From NCBI GenBank assembly GCA_009617715.1, contig VTFK01000455.1:62001-126000 (forward strand): a stretch of DNA of 64,000 nt, read 5' to 3'. This document shows, piece after piece, positions 38,701 to 50,759 of the stretch. The stretch comes from Plectrocnemia conspersa (Eukaryota > Arthropoda > Insecta > Trichoptera > Polycentropodidae). Every line of letters starts with the position of its first letter. Positions within the stretch are counted from its first letter, which is position 1. A program made the translations under genes and the position numbers. The notes beneath the pieces were generated by a model. That model had not been told where the DNA came from. It did not search any database and saw only the letters and a program-made list of their open reading frames with translations.

Positions 38701-41700
38701 TCAGTGCACATTGAATTGAAAACCAAATCCATTTATATCATACCTTCGATTGTATTGGAAACTAGATTTTTTCAGTAGATTACATAGTATTTTATATTCT
38801 TCACAATCATTTATGCTAATAAATGCTTATCATAGCATTTACCATTAATAACTGATTGATATTATTTGCATTTCACATGTGACTAAGCGCCCTTTGAAGA
38901 AAAAAATGCTCCTCAGAGACTAGTAGTTTGATTTGACTACCTGTGTCTAGTGTTTTGATCCTTTCTCTACACACAAAAGTATATCAAAATATTAATTTAT
39001 CACAAAATGTGTGTATGAGTATATGTTTTCATTGCACTTTAAGATATATATTAATCACTTACGGCGTTTCAGTCAAGACGTTTACAAACGTCGCGATCAA
39101 AACGCGATAAGTCCGATTCAAATATATCTTAAAAAATTTAAAAATACATATTAATACATACATAATGTGAAAAAGCTTTATTATTAAAAAAATAAAATAA
39201 TTAGGGTTCTTTGAATTATAAATAGTACAAATATAATTAATGAAAAATGTGTACATAAAAAATACATTTTGTACGCAATGTGTATAAGTGCATAGCGATA
39301 TCTATATTATATATCTACATATGTAAAAATATTACATAAACACCTATATTGTTATTTTTATTTTATTTATAAAAAACACCTTCTGTAAGTTATTTTATTT
39401 ATTTATTAAATCTCTCTCTATACATTATTTTAATATATAACGAATACATACACATTTATTGTAACGCTTGTATTATATTATATTTATTTATATATACATT
39501 TATATTATTATATATAATATTATGTATTAATTTAATTAAATCTCTCAATAAAATAAATAATACTAATAAAATGATGAAATAATAATAAATATAATTTGTC
39601 TATTTTTCTCTCTATATTTTTATTTTCTCTGTATATTATTTTATATATAATATATTAAAAGTTATACTGCAAAAATGAATTATAAAACATTTTTTACATA
39701 TTATTTTAATTTTATATAAATATCAATACATAAAAGTAAAGAAAAAATATATTAAAACTCTAATAAAAACAAGCAAGCCTTACGTGGAAACTCACTGGAA
39801 TATCGAAGACTCTACACATGCTTTAATATATATATATTATATATACTACCTAAAATTTGTGTAATTTATTAATACATAATTTTATTTTCAGCTGAAACAA
39901 TTACATAAATTTAATTAATAACCCCAAATCAAATAAATTTAATTATTTTTATCAAGCTAGATTAACTTTGCAAATAATAATTAACGTGTAACATAAAAAA
40001 AATATTATTTTGTATTTTATAACATTAGCTCCTAAAGAACCCACCAAATTATGTAAGTGATGAATGCTAATATGTGTAGCTAATAAAATTGTGCAATAAC
40101 TTTTTTATTAATAAAGCGAAATTTAAAACGTATTGTTTTAATAACACGTTGATTCAATATTAGCAATGTTATCATAAACTCAACTTTAACAAATTAAAAA
40201 GATAGTATGTGTGAAAGCGCTCATTTGACAATAAACTCAAATTAATAATAAAACCTATTAAAATCATGTCTATAATTTTTGTGTGTAGTTTTTTCGTTAA
40301 TACCAGATTATTATTATTTTATTTTACATGTTAGGATATTAAATTTTAGTAAAATAAGTCTGTAATCAAACACACCATTAATTATAATGGCCTTAATAAA
40401 TTAATTACAAAACTAGTGAAATTAGCAAAACTTCTTATGGCTTAGCAATCGTTTGTTACATGTAGCTAAATTGGTGCGTTTTGACTTTATACTATTGTAT
40501 AAAATAACTACTATAATGTTGAAAAAAAATAATTATTTGTATTTCATAAATTAATATTATACATTCGATAATATGAAAAATAGCCAGCTGTGTTTTATTT
40601 AGTAACTAAGTAATAAAGTATAATATAAATCCTTAATATTAAGTAGTAATAAATTTATAGCGTCTAAGATGTTATTCTAATCTAATTATTATCAACTATA
40701 TGTGGAAATATTTTATTTAAAAATACTGTAAATGCAGTAAGCTAGTTGGTAGAATAATTTGTAATATTCAGTGTTAAAGGGAGAGCGAAGGAATTTAAAA
40801 AATTACATATTTTATAAATATGTAATTGACTTTATTTACCTTCCTTTAAAACTGGATATTGATATAAATATGAACTTCTATCTAAAGTGCTGTAATTCAT
40901 ATGAAGAACCGACAATGAAACTATCTTTAAATGTGTTAATAATCACACTAATAATTAACTTCTATTAATGACCTAATCAAATTCATTAATAAATAATTAT
41001 ATATAGTGAGAAAAATAAAAGGTAAAGTATAATAAAAATGTATTACTCCCTATATAAAAGTATTGAAAAATAATATAAATATTAATTATATATCGCATAA
41101 ATAAATAAATAAATAAATAAAATATATAATACCTAATTTTATATATTATTGATATTAATATAATAAATAGACTAGCTCATTAAGACCATCCCCTTATAGT
41201 GAAAAAAATATGGGTGGTTCAATGTTTTTTTTATAAATTAATGATATAAAATTACAAAAAAATATTGTTTTGATAACGAATAAATATATTAGGAACCGGG
41301 ACAACTCGAACTAAGCGACTGCTCTCAAGATACTTACCTTGAGACGCCCGACACATTGCGTGTGCAATCTCTGTTTTCAAATAAAATAAAAAAAAACATA
41401 AGTTTTTGCCATATAATGCCTTCCAACCTACTTGTTTTGCTTGGTACGAACAAAATCTGCATTTTCTCTGCTGCACTCAAGATACTACTGACGTACTCTT
41501 TCATGATATGCCTTCTTGTGGACAGATGATATTTGATCACAATACGATAGCACAGATTTAAATATATCTTGCTGCCTTTTACGGAATTTTACTTTACTGA
41601 TTATTTTTCTTTTGTTATTAATTTTAAACTCTCCTATAAAACAATTATGTCTTTTTTTGCTGTTACTTTCAATCCAAATATTGTTCCGTCAACATCCTTA

Positions 41701-41880
41701 TAACTAATTTAAGTTGTCATCGCTTCGTGACTTTACATACGAATAATTATTCGTCATTTTATGGCCTTTGTCAATTGCATTTTTTGATTCGTTATGGTGA
41801 AAAATAACGTTTTTATCTCACTGTGAAACTGAGTTGCTAATAGCAACACTGCCTTATTTTTCTGTGGCACACACATAGAT
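32780..41880. other. 9-kb A+T-rich stretch without recognised genes
   Basis: Dominated by TATA/TTAT-type low-complexity DNA. It includes a (TAAA)n run at about 41097-41125, a TG-rich run near 35545-35572, a GGCGCATGCGCC palindrome near 33328, and a more balanced patch at 35090-35220. No exon or RNA gene could be supported on either strand. It may hold distal quiver 3' UTR. Confidence 0.5.
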
Positions 41881-41881
41881 A

Positions 41882-42962
41882 GGTCAATAAAGTCGCGGAA
41901 TGGAAGGATTAACGCAGATGAGGGGAGTACTCATGCACACAGTTAGAATATATGACTCATTATTAGTATATCTACTAAGTATTAGTACAATTGCGTCATT
42001 ATTATTCCAGATATCGCTGAAGCTCATTCAAACGTGAAGAACCCCCCAAGTATGGACAAAATTGTATTTCGCGCCGTCATTAAGTTTCTTCCAAAGCAAG
42101 GAAAAACACGTTAAGCCATTCTAGAAGAGATGTTAGCCGCTTACAGGGACTGTTTTTCTATAAAAACCATGGTTTGAAGTGACAGCCTTTTCAAGTAAGG
42201 GAGAAATTTGACTGAAAACGACTCCCCTGCGGGACGCCTCGGAGTATTGATGCTACTTCCTCAGAAATTGATGAAAAAGTTAAAAAAAACTTGTAGAAGA
42301 GGATGCCCGATTGAAGAAAAAACAAATAACATAATCAATCACTATATAGGGATGTCAAAAGTCTACAAGGTGGGTGCTGAGAATGCCAACGCCGTTTTTG
42401 GGTGTTCTCGGCAGTTTTTGGTGCTCTGCGGAGACAACAGAGATTATATTGCGATGGCGGACAACAGAGATTATATTGCGATGTATATTAAGATGTCGCA
42501 ATCAGCTGGAAAAATCATGGACATATTTTTTTTAGCTGAAGAGGGTATCCTGCTGATTTATTTTAAAGACAAGAATGTCACAATAACTAGACAGTACTAT
42601 TCACTGCTGAAACAATTAAAACAGATAAGAAGAGGAAAATAAACCAAAGGAGTGCTGTTTTGCACTACAGCGCGTTGAAGCACAAGAGTAATATTGAGTT
42701 GGCCGCTCTTCACAATTGTGGCATCCAAACATTAAACCACCAGACCTAGCCCCCTCGAATTATTATTTATTTCCAAAAAAAAACGCAGTTACCGAATATT
42801 TTGAAGGCAAAGATAAAACTTATTATTTCAAGGGTATAAATAAACATATAGGAAAATCTGGAAAGTGTATTAAGGTTATGGGTGATTATCGAAAAATAAA
42901 AATAAGATTATAATATTTTTAACCTCCTTCCCCTTCATTCCGCGAATTTATCTCCCCTTATG
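41882..42962 (+). pseudogene. inactivated mariner element
   Basis: Imperfect terminal repeats face each other: the left (about 41882-41912) contains TCGCGGAATGGAAGGA, and the reverse complement of the right (about 42925-42962) contains TTCGCGGAATGAAGGGGAAGG. The transposase begins near 42051 with MDKIVFRAVIKFLPKQGKTR. It continues through NIINHYIGMSKVYKV, RQFLVLCGDNRDYI, AEEGILLIYFKDKNVTI, a stop-containing RGVLF-TTA stretch and PPDLAPSNYYLF. These are recognisable mariner blocks (PDLAPSDYYLF marks the third catalytic Asp region, here Asn). Stops, frameshifts and a deletion (about 1.08 kb against 1.3 kb) make it dead. A 27-bp internal tandem duplication sits at 42434-42487. Confidence 0.85.
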
Positions 42963-42964
42963 CG

Positions 42965-43860
42965 ATTCAATTGTTTTAGTTTGTGTAAATCTAAACAAAC
43001 TGCTACATTTTACTAAAAAAAATATTCCCCTATTTTTCGCAGAATACAATTTTGGGCCATATTTTTATCTAAGGGGACGTTAGATTATGGTACCGAAGTG
43101 TTACACCTCTATTGATGTCATGTTAGAATTCAGGGCTGGCTGAGGGCTTACTAGCATATATTACAATAACAAACATGTGAACTATATATACTTTTATTAA
43201 AAATACTACAGCAGCGGCTCAATCTGTGTGTAATTGGCATCTGTCACCATCCATCTGCTAAAATATTTGGCAAACTCCGATTCATTTTAAACATAGCAAG
43301 TAAAATTATTGTTAATTAATTTATTATTTATTAATTGTAGAAAAACAAAATAAAAAACAACACAATCATACAAGCTGTTTCTCTGGTCCTTCAGAGCCGT
43401 GTTAAGATGACCTTTGTATGAGGGTCAAGGTCGCACAATAACAAGAAAAACACCAACTTATTTTCGAGGGGAAAAGTTAAATATTAGGTCCTTCAAGCCG
43501 AATATACCACCGGCATCAAAAACGCGTCAATTTCTTCTCGAATGGTGAACTTTTAACAATAGTTAAATTTAAACCATGCATAGTAATTCGACTTCATTAG
43601 CAAATTTATCAAATGTGTTATATTTAGCTTATATTTTATCATAAGAAGCATTTAACCTTTTTGAATTGTATCTCCGTCGTTAAACCAGAAATTACTGAAT
43701 ACGTCGACATATTGAATATGACTGACAGAAAAATTAAGTTTTTTACAATTCGGCAACAAATGAAATAATTTTGCGCTCAATAATTATTATCAAAAATATT
43801 TTAAATATAATTTTAAATCAAACACAGAAAAGGTGTACCTATTTTTCATACTGGCAACAT
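42965..43860. other. intergenic between mariner and Atf-2, nothing recognised
   Basis: Mixed A+T-rich DNA. A more balanced patch at 43380-43560 shows no coding frame or motif I can name. Confidence 0.4.
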
Positions 43861-43941
43861 CGATATGTTTAGTGACAGATGTCAGATGTCCGTTTGGTTG
43901 ACGTTAGGCCGCTTATTAATTATTCTACCATTTGAGAAAAT
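43861..43941 (+). promoter_or_regulatory. probable Atf-2 promoter / 5' UTR exon
   Basis: GAGAAAAT followed by GTGAGT (donor at 43942) can splice to TTTCAG just before the Atf-2 ATG context. ATCGATAT upstream (about 43859) resembles the DRE core TATCGATA of insect housekeeping promoters. The transcription start is not fixed. Confidence 0.4.
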
Positions 43942-44140
43942 GTGAGTATTTCTAAACATGTTTATATCACTTTTTAATAATTTTAAAACAAATTTAACTA
44001 AAAGATGTTTGAATTCGCCATGTTTTTATTATAATTTTACTCTCACATTTTGATACACACATGTTTTTTTACATATTTATATATATAATTCCTTTTTTTT
44101 AATAATAATAATATTTGTTAAAACACATACATTTCAGACA

Positions 44141-46959
44141 ATGGAAGCATTAGAAAAACCTTTCATTTGCCCTGAATGTGGAGCGTCTTTCACAAACGAA
44201 GATCGATTGTCCGTTCATTTGAGGAAACATGACATGGTTTTACAGCTGGAAGCCAAAGGCACATTTGTTGGTTAGAATTGTATATTTTTGTTGTACGAAT
44301 AGTTTATATATCATGATACATGCTTTAAAAATATTTGTTGTTTATAAAGCGGATCAAACACCAACGCCCACGCGTTTCATACGAAATTGTGAAGAAGTGG
44401 GGCTGTTTCAAGACTTACAAAATGTCAATCCATTCGATGAGACGTTTAAAAGAGCGATGGAAACAAGGTATAAGATAAATTTGTACTATAAATATTTTAC
44501 ATTACATTCATATGAGATGATTTTATTTTTTAGAACTGGAAACAATGCTTTGATGGTTGATAACAATCTTTCGTCAATCGATGATACATTACATACGCCT
44601 CACATATTTCCACATTTATCGGACAATAACTATTCCACAAAAGCTGACGATAAAATTAATTTAAACGACTCCAACAATGATAAACCACCGCCTAGGTTAA
44701 AATTAATGAGACAAGATTCAATAGATCTGATAGATAATGACAACGGCATTAGATTAACGACGCCAATCATAAGCTCTAATGAGATATCGCCTTTGGACAT
44801 TGAAACTGTTAACAATAGCAGAAAATGTGATACAAATAATTTAAATAATATACAAGTACCTATTATAGCAATCACTGAATCAGATAGAGATGAAGTTAAC
44901 AATTTAAATAAAAATGATAAGCAATTATGTGATAAGGATATTGAGAATCAATTGAAGGGTTCTGAACTGCTTAGTTTGCCTATAAATAATTTTAATAATT
45001 CGACGAAACAATCTTTTTCGAAGATCTTCAGTCAAAAATCTATAGACTTAGCTTTGGATAATTTTCAGAATGAAGCAAATGATAAGACTGTCGATTTACA
45101 TAATATTTCTATTGATGAATTACCGCATTTAGATGAAATCAATCATGACACATCGATTGCTATGAGAGTCAACGATAGCAATAAAGAAAAATCTATTGAT
45201 TCAAATATAAGCATTATGATACAAACTGATTCTTTTAATACAATTGAGTCGAGTTGCATTGTGCAGCAAGTGCCTAAAACTTTGCCTTCTTTTCATCCCG
45301 TTCAAATTCCACCTTCTATTGTAAATAAAACTGTAATAGAAGAAAACTATAAAAAACAAAAAGAAGAAGATAAAGGCTACGAACTCTTGCTCAAATGGCC
45401 GGATGGTAAAAAAGTATATTTAAAAGAAGTGTTTAGAGAAGGCAGCGAAGTTAAACAAGAAAAAGAACAATTGATAATCGAAAGTAATAATGAAGTAAAC
45501 GACGATATTAAACAGAAATTGAAGAAAGTAATACAAGGTAATCTAAAAAGACCAAGTACAGCAACTGAAACTGTAAACTCACCTAATAAAGTACAGCTTT
45601 CAGTCAGTAAAACTTTGCCAAACATATTGAGTAGAAAGAATTATTTGACTCCAAATTTCCAGCCGCTGTCCATCCCTACTAACAGCTTTGTGGCTTCACA
45701 GATAAACAGACAGAAAATTGTGAATAACAGTGCCAATGTAATTGAACCGAAGAATATATATTTACCAATAAATGCTTCTTCCAGTATACCGTTAACGATA
45801 CAATCGATAAGTAACCCAAATATGATTAAAAGAGCAAAAGTTGCAATTTTAAAAAAGGATAGTTTGTTCAATGACAAAACTGATATTAAGGATGGATTTG
45901 TAATTAAACCTATTGTAGCAGTAAACGTCAAAAATAATAAATCAGTTAAACATAGCACCAACAAAAATACTAAAACAGGATCGAAAAAAACTATTAATAA
46001 TAAAAATGAAATAATAATTACAAATGAGACATCTACTGAAACTGAAGTAGAAATTAAGAAGGAGAGAAACAAGGCAGCCGTTTTCAGATATAGGTATTTA
46101 ATTAATTATAATTTAGACCACAGTATATGTATTTTTAACAATCAGTGCACAAAAACATTATTCAATGTATGATCATCATATGCTATAAAATTTCGAGGAC
46201 CATTTTAATGCCCAATATATGAAATTATTGTTCCATAAAACGAATTATTTGTGCATTACTGTTGGACAGATTATGTGCAAGCAAGCATTAAATAGAACAC
46301 CTTATGAATAACTCTGCAACGAATCCTTTTCAGATGAATAAATTCGAAGACTTTCCTTACATAAATGCATAAACAATTAGTTTTATGGAACAAGTATTTA
46401 TTTAAATACACATATCTCGTAAAATAATTAAATTTCTGCCCTGTGTTTGGTCGGTACTAGCGTGTGTAAATACACAGGACAATATTATTTGGTTGTCCTT
46501 GAGATACAGTGGTCAATATTATTATTTTGTTGCCTCTTTCACTATTGTCATATGATTTATTTATTCCAAAAATTGTTTCATTTGTTCCAATTCAGCACTT
46601 CTCAGCAATCACATGAATTCTGCGTGTATTTGTTTTTTGCACTGATTTAAAAGAAAAAGATGTGTTTTTTATAAAGTTATTTACGTTAATAATATGACTT
46701 TTTATTTTAACAGATATCGTAAAAAAATGCTAAATGAGATGCTAACAAATAAGAACAACATTTTGGAGATGGAAAATAAAAATCTTAAACTAGAATTAAC
46801 GGCAGCCAAAAATGAAATAAAACGACTATTAGAAGTTCATAAAGACTGTTCAATATCAAATGGTAAAAAATACCAGTTCATTATTTAATTTTGATTTTAT
46901 TAATTATTATTTTTGTTCCAGCACAATGCAATTTGGAATTGGCAAACCAACAAAGATGA
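44141..46959 (+). CDS. Atf-2: Atf-2, bZIP transcription factor of the ATF2/ATF7 family
   Basis: Coding exons 44141-44270, 44350-44467, 44534-46093, 46714-46862 and 46922-46959 sum to 1995 nt (664 residues plus TGA). An N-terminal C2H2 finger (C10, C13, H26, H30; PFICPECGASF) is followed by DQTPTPTRF with Thr47 and Thr49, matching the paired p38/JNK phosphorylation sites of ATF2, and NPFDETFKRA. The middle (~95-590) is Asn/Ser-rich and probably disordered, with a GYELLLKWPDGK patch. The bZIP starts near residue 592: basic ERNKAAVFRYRYRKKM, split by an intron at Arg603. The zipper has Leu at 613, 620, 627 and 641 and Ala at 634, then the family VHKDC end. It acts in the nucleus as a dimer on CRE-type sites downstream of stress kinases. 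Phe600 stands where ATF2 has Ser in the basic region, an unusual DNA-contact choice. Confidence 0.94.
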
Positions 46960-47135
46960 CATATAAGTGGTTCTAAATAAATGTATACATTCCATAATTT
47001 AAAATTATGATGAATGTAAAATACCTTTATGGAGGACTACAACTTCTAATTTAATTGTAACGAAATTATTTTTTATTATAATCTAAAAGGTGCTCTCTAT
47101 TTTTAATTTAAATTTAAGTACACGCTAATTAATTC

Positions 47136-47141
47136 AATAAA
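47136..47141 (+). terminator. Atf-2 poly(A) signal AATAAA
   Basis: AATAAA about 180 bases after the Atf-2 stop codon, in an A+T-rich 3' flank. Later AATAAA words (about 47332) are alternatives. Confidence 0.4.
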
Positions 47142-47149
47142 CAGCATCA

Positions 47150-49130
47150 AGTATAGTTTTAATGTAAATTATATATTTATTTTATTTCAATTTATTATAG
47201 AAATAATATTTAATACAAATTATTAATTTTTAATAATGTAATATTTATATAACAACTGTTCTATTTTTTTAAATATAGAATTGACTAATTAATATGTCTA
47301 AAACAATTATGCTTATGTATTTTTTTCGATAATAAAATATTTTTATACATTTATTTAAACAATGTTTTTCATTTCGAATTTGATAATTTATTATTAATAT
47401 GTAACTGAATTATAAATATGAATTTACTAAATTTCTTAGATATTCAGACAAAAACAAGTGACCTGCGTATTGAGAAGTTAATTTTCTTTTCTAAGAAAAT
47501 CATCTTATAATAATTTCTTAAGATATATGAAAAGCAAATTTTTGACCTATACTTTTCAATGGATTAGTTAGAAAAAATTAAACCTGTAAGCAATGGTTAC
47601 CCAAAAAATAAATAGAACGAAATATTTACTTTTACTTAAGAAATATTGCATATAATAATGTGAACCATTTGCCGGCTTTGAACTTTTGAACTTTTTTTAA
47701 TAAACGGTAATAATTTTACCGATTTTATTAAAAAATCTAGTTTTCCTATATTTTTTATAATTCTATAGTATAAATGACAAAAAAAAATAATCAAAATCAT
47801 AGTTTTTTTTAATCATCTCAAATTACATTGAGAATTTAAGATATGCCTTTAATTAACATATATGTAGTGATTACATATTATATAATATACTGTAATATAT
47901 ATTACATATAATGTATTCAATTCAAAAGGACCTTGTTCCATTGCCTTGTCCTTTGTGAAACCAAGGTAAGCTATAAAGCGACTAGATTTTATTAGAAACT
48001 CAGTACTAGATAAATTTAAAACTTCTCTCCCTCTTATTTTGCCCTTGACACAGAAAAGCTATTTTCCATTGTTCCTGAAACAATAAGTTTAAATTTAATA
48101 AGAACTAGTTCATATTAACTTTTGCGCATTGGGCAGATCATGCGTGTGTGCTTGGTAGCACAACTAATATTATACTTTGCTTGCGTTGCAAATGTTTTCA
48201 GGTTACGTTTTTCAAAAAAAGGACATTTTAAGAATGGAGCAAAGATCGACTTAAAATCATCCCTGAATAGATATTATACATATATTATTATTTTTCTATT
48301 ACTGAAATTATAAACTTAAACCTAAATAAAATAGTAGTCTATGAGAAAAAAGCATCCTATTTAAAAACGCTCTTTCAAAATTATTAAAACATTTATCCCC
48401 TCTCAACCCCGCTCCGTAAAATATAATTTTACGAGTAGTTTTACTTAAGGTATATAATATAATAATACTTAAAAGTTAAATCGCATACATATACTTTATA
48501 AAGAATTTATTATATATGCAGCCATGGCGGTGCGTCTATACATGCTTTGTAAGCATTGCATCTTTCATCTTTTTTTATTAATTAAAAAGTATTTTAATAT
48601 ATGCACATGTTTTCCAATTTAACAACAAACCAGCCCGCTAATTATAAAAAATATATGGTTCCTATTTATCCTTATAATTAATATGCGGATTTCTTCCTGT
48701 ATGGTAAAACAATTAGCCAAATGTCAGGTTTTCCCCGCCCCTTTATCTGGGCCTGACTGTTTTATTCAATTGGTATATTCAAATTACATTTGCTTTTCCT
48801 TTAGTGTTTAACTCTCTTTCTTTAACTTTCACGTGCCCATGCTATACTGCTTTGTCAGAGAATTTCGCAAGAGAGAAAAGGGTGAGTATACCACTTTGAC
48901 AGAGCGAGAGAGCTAGGGCAAGGTGTCTTACGCTCTGACTCGGTCTGACGCACGCATCATACGGCGTTTCAATCGTGCGTCAGTATTTGTTTGCCTGTCG
49001 TCGGGAGCTATGTCGAAGCGCAAAATATTCCCGAGCTTCTCATTTATTTTTTGCCTTAACAAGTATATTTAATATTTTTACTTGGTAAATAATTTTAATC
49101 CAAGCTAACTTTAGTTTAAAAAATATTCAT
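47150..49130. other. intergenic; TE-like GC-mixed patch at 48830-49030
   Basis: Mostly A+T-rich. At 48830-49030 composition becomes mixed, with GAGAGAG words, GTCTGACGCACGC and CGTGCGTCAG. This could be a promoter for the small frame at 49135 or part of an unrecognised transposon. I found no clear terminal repeats. Confidence 0.35.
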
Positions 49131-49134
49131 AGCG

Positions 49135-49258
49135 ATGACCGAAAAAAATAATGATGAATCGGATCTCAAATTTGAAGGTGTAAAATTTCTATTGGATAAC
49201 GCAGACGTGATTGAAATGTTCGAATCGGAATCAGACGAAGATTATTGCAATTATGAAG
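49135..49258 (+). CDS. acidic small coding exon candidate (hypothetical or TE-derived)
   Basis: The frame opens MTEKNNDESDLKFEGVKFLL and becomes very acidic (MFESESDEDY). After GAA at 49258 a GTACTT donor could splice to TTTTTTAG at 49320. In that frame the next codons reach TAG quickly, giving a peptide of about 43 residues. A second acidic start (MSDSSESNENAEHP, 49341) with a strong GTATGT donor follows. Composition suggests the N-terminus of a decayed transposase or an unrecognised gene. No family is assigned. Confidence 0.3.
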
Positions 49259-50229
49259 TACTTTTTACATTTACATTTGAAATTATTATTTATTATAAAA
49301 GCAGTAATATTTTTTTTTAGTATTTATAGTGCATATCAAATATGTCTGATTCATCGGAGTCTAATGAAAATGCAGAACATCCGTATGTTATCAACATTTT
49401 GTTATGATAGAAAAATATGACAAATATATATTATTTTGCAGGACATGGTTAATAATAAAAGAGAAGTCAATAAAGAGATGATAGTCGTCAAGGACATGAT
49501 AGCAAAATATAATGGTACCAAGAGAAATATTATCACATACAATTTTTTCACGTCTATTTCTTTAGCTTAATGTCTATTACAAATCAATTTATTTTTTACT
49601 GTTACATTGAGGGAAGAAGTTCTTAAGGGATAAGTTGAAAGAACTGTATAGTAGTAAGTTTGCTTTTGCTGATAACATGTGTACTCAAATTATTATGCAT
49701 CGATATTGGGCAAAATGTTTTATTTTTTAGCGATATGCTGAGAAATTCTTACATTTCTATGTTGATGTAAGTTTTTTTTTGTTTTATTTTATTTTTCAAA
49801 AATAAATAATAACTAATATATAAATTTTCTAAGCTCAATATGATAAATATGGGCTAACATAATAATATCATGTCGAAAAAATGTGTTACTGCCGAGTGCG
49901 CTCATATAATCTAGCTCTATAACTTCACATATAGGTGATCGGCTCAACGCTCAGTGATGGCATAAGTTATCATATAAGCCAACGCTGGCTCTTAAGTATA
50001 AAAACACTTGCCGAACCAAAACAAATCACCACAAAAAACAATGTAATATTCTTTGAGTTGTTTAAGAATGGTAAAATACTTTTGGTATGTGTAGAAAAAT
50101 AGGTGTCTTAATAAATAAATAAACACGTGTCAAGATAATTCGTTGCTTTTACATAGTTTTCTGAGCTTATTGACATTTTGATTGAAATAAAATAGTAATC
50201 GATCGCTTCCGCGGTTACTTTGCGACCGC

Positions 50230-50720
50230 CCTATCAAGAATCTGATGGGGTGCGGGGCGAGGGGGCGGCGAATACAGTCGCCGGTCGCTGCGCCGTGCGT
50301 CTTGCGCCGCCATGAGCCTCGCCACCAGGAACAAATTCGAGGTGAGCGACCCGCTTCGGCGCGCGGCCCTCGCGCGGATCTGCTCGAAACGCTTTGTTTA
50401 CCGATGGGCGCTTTGTCGGGTCGTTTATTTTGCGAGCCGTCTGGTCGCGAACAGCTGATCGGCGGCCATGCCAGACAGTGTTGTTGTTTTCGCCTCCGCC
50501 TCCGCCTCCTTTGTGTTCGGCGGTCGATCGAGACGCCCTTCTGCGTCTCCTCGCCGACACGCCAGCGTCAGCTGTCGAACGCCCTATCGATCGCCCCCCG
50601 TCTGCCCTCCCCTCGAACCGTAAACAATGACACTCGAACCGAGACGGACTCAGTTTGCATTCGGCCTTCGACCGTCGGACATCTTGCATTGTCTTAACAG
50701 ACTCGGAGCTGACCATACCC
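50230..50720 (+). promoter_or_regulatory. CpG-rich promoter-like island
   Basis: An abrupt rise in G+C and CpG density in A+T-rich surroundings, with GGGGCGAGGGGGCGG and repeated CGCCTCC words. It contains an ATG in a strong context followed by a good donor. The open frames on both strands across the island are by-products of composition. Confidence 0.6.
50312..50341 (+). CDS. orphan first coding exon MSLATRNKFE (gene continues rightward)
   Basis: GCCGCC immediately precedes ATG, and ten codons (MSLATRNKFE) run to a textbook donor GAG|GTGAGC at 50342, ending in phase 0. The CpG island and donor make this a credible first exon of a + strand gene. I cannot identify the protein from ten residues. 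No later exon in the window is certain; weak candidates with AG acceptors lie at 58246 and 62821. If neither is real, the intron exceeds 13.6 kb and the gene continues beyond the window. Confidence 0.5.
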
Positions 50721-50759
50721 TATCGCCTATCGTCCCGCACGATTCGAAATGGTGAGCCG

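Noticed and set aside
32780..41880. CRISPR-like or satellite arrays in the A+T-rich 9 kb
   Set aside because: Only simple TATA/TAAA-type low-complexity DNA was seen, without regularly spaced repeats.
50234..50716. Long open frames of 150-160 codons on both strands
   Set aside because: These are Arg/Ala/Pro-rich frames created by CpG composition; only the 30-base exon with ATG context and donor is supported.
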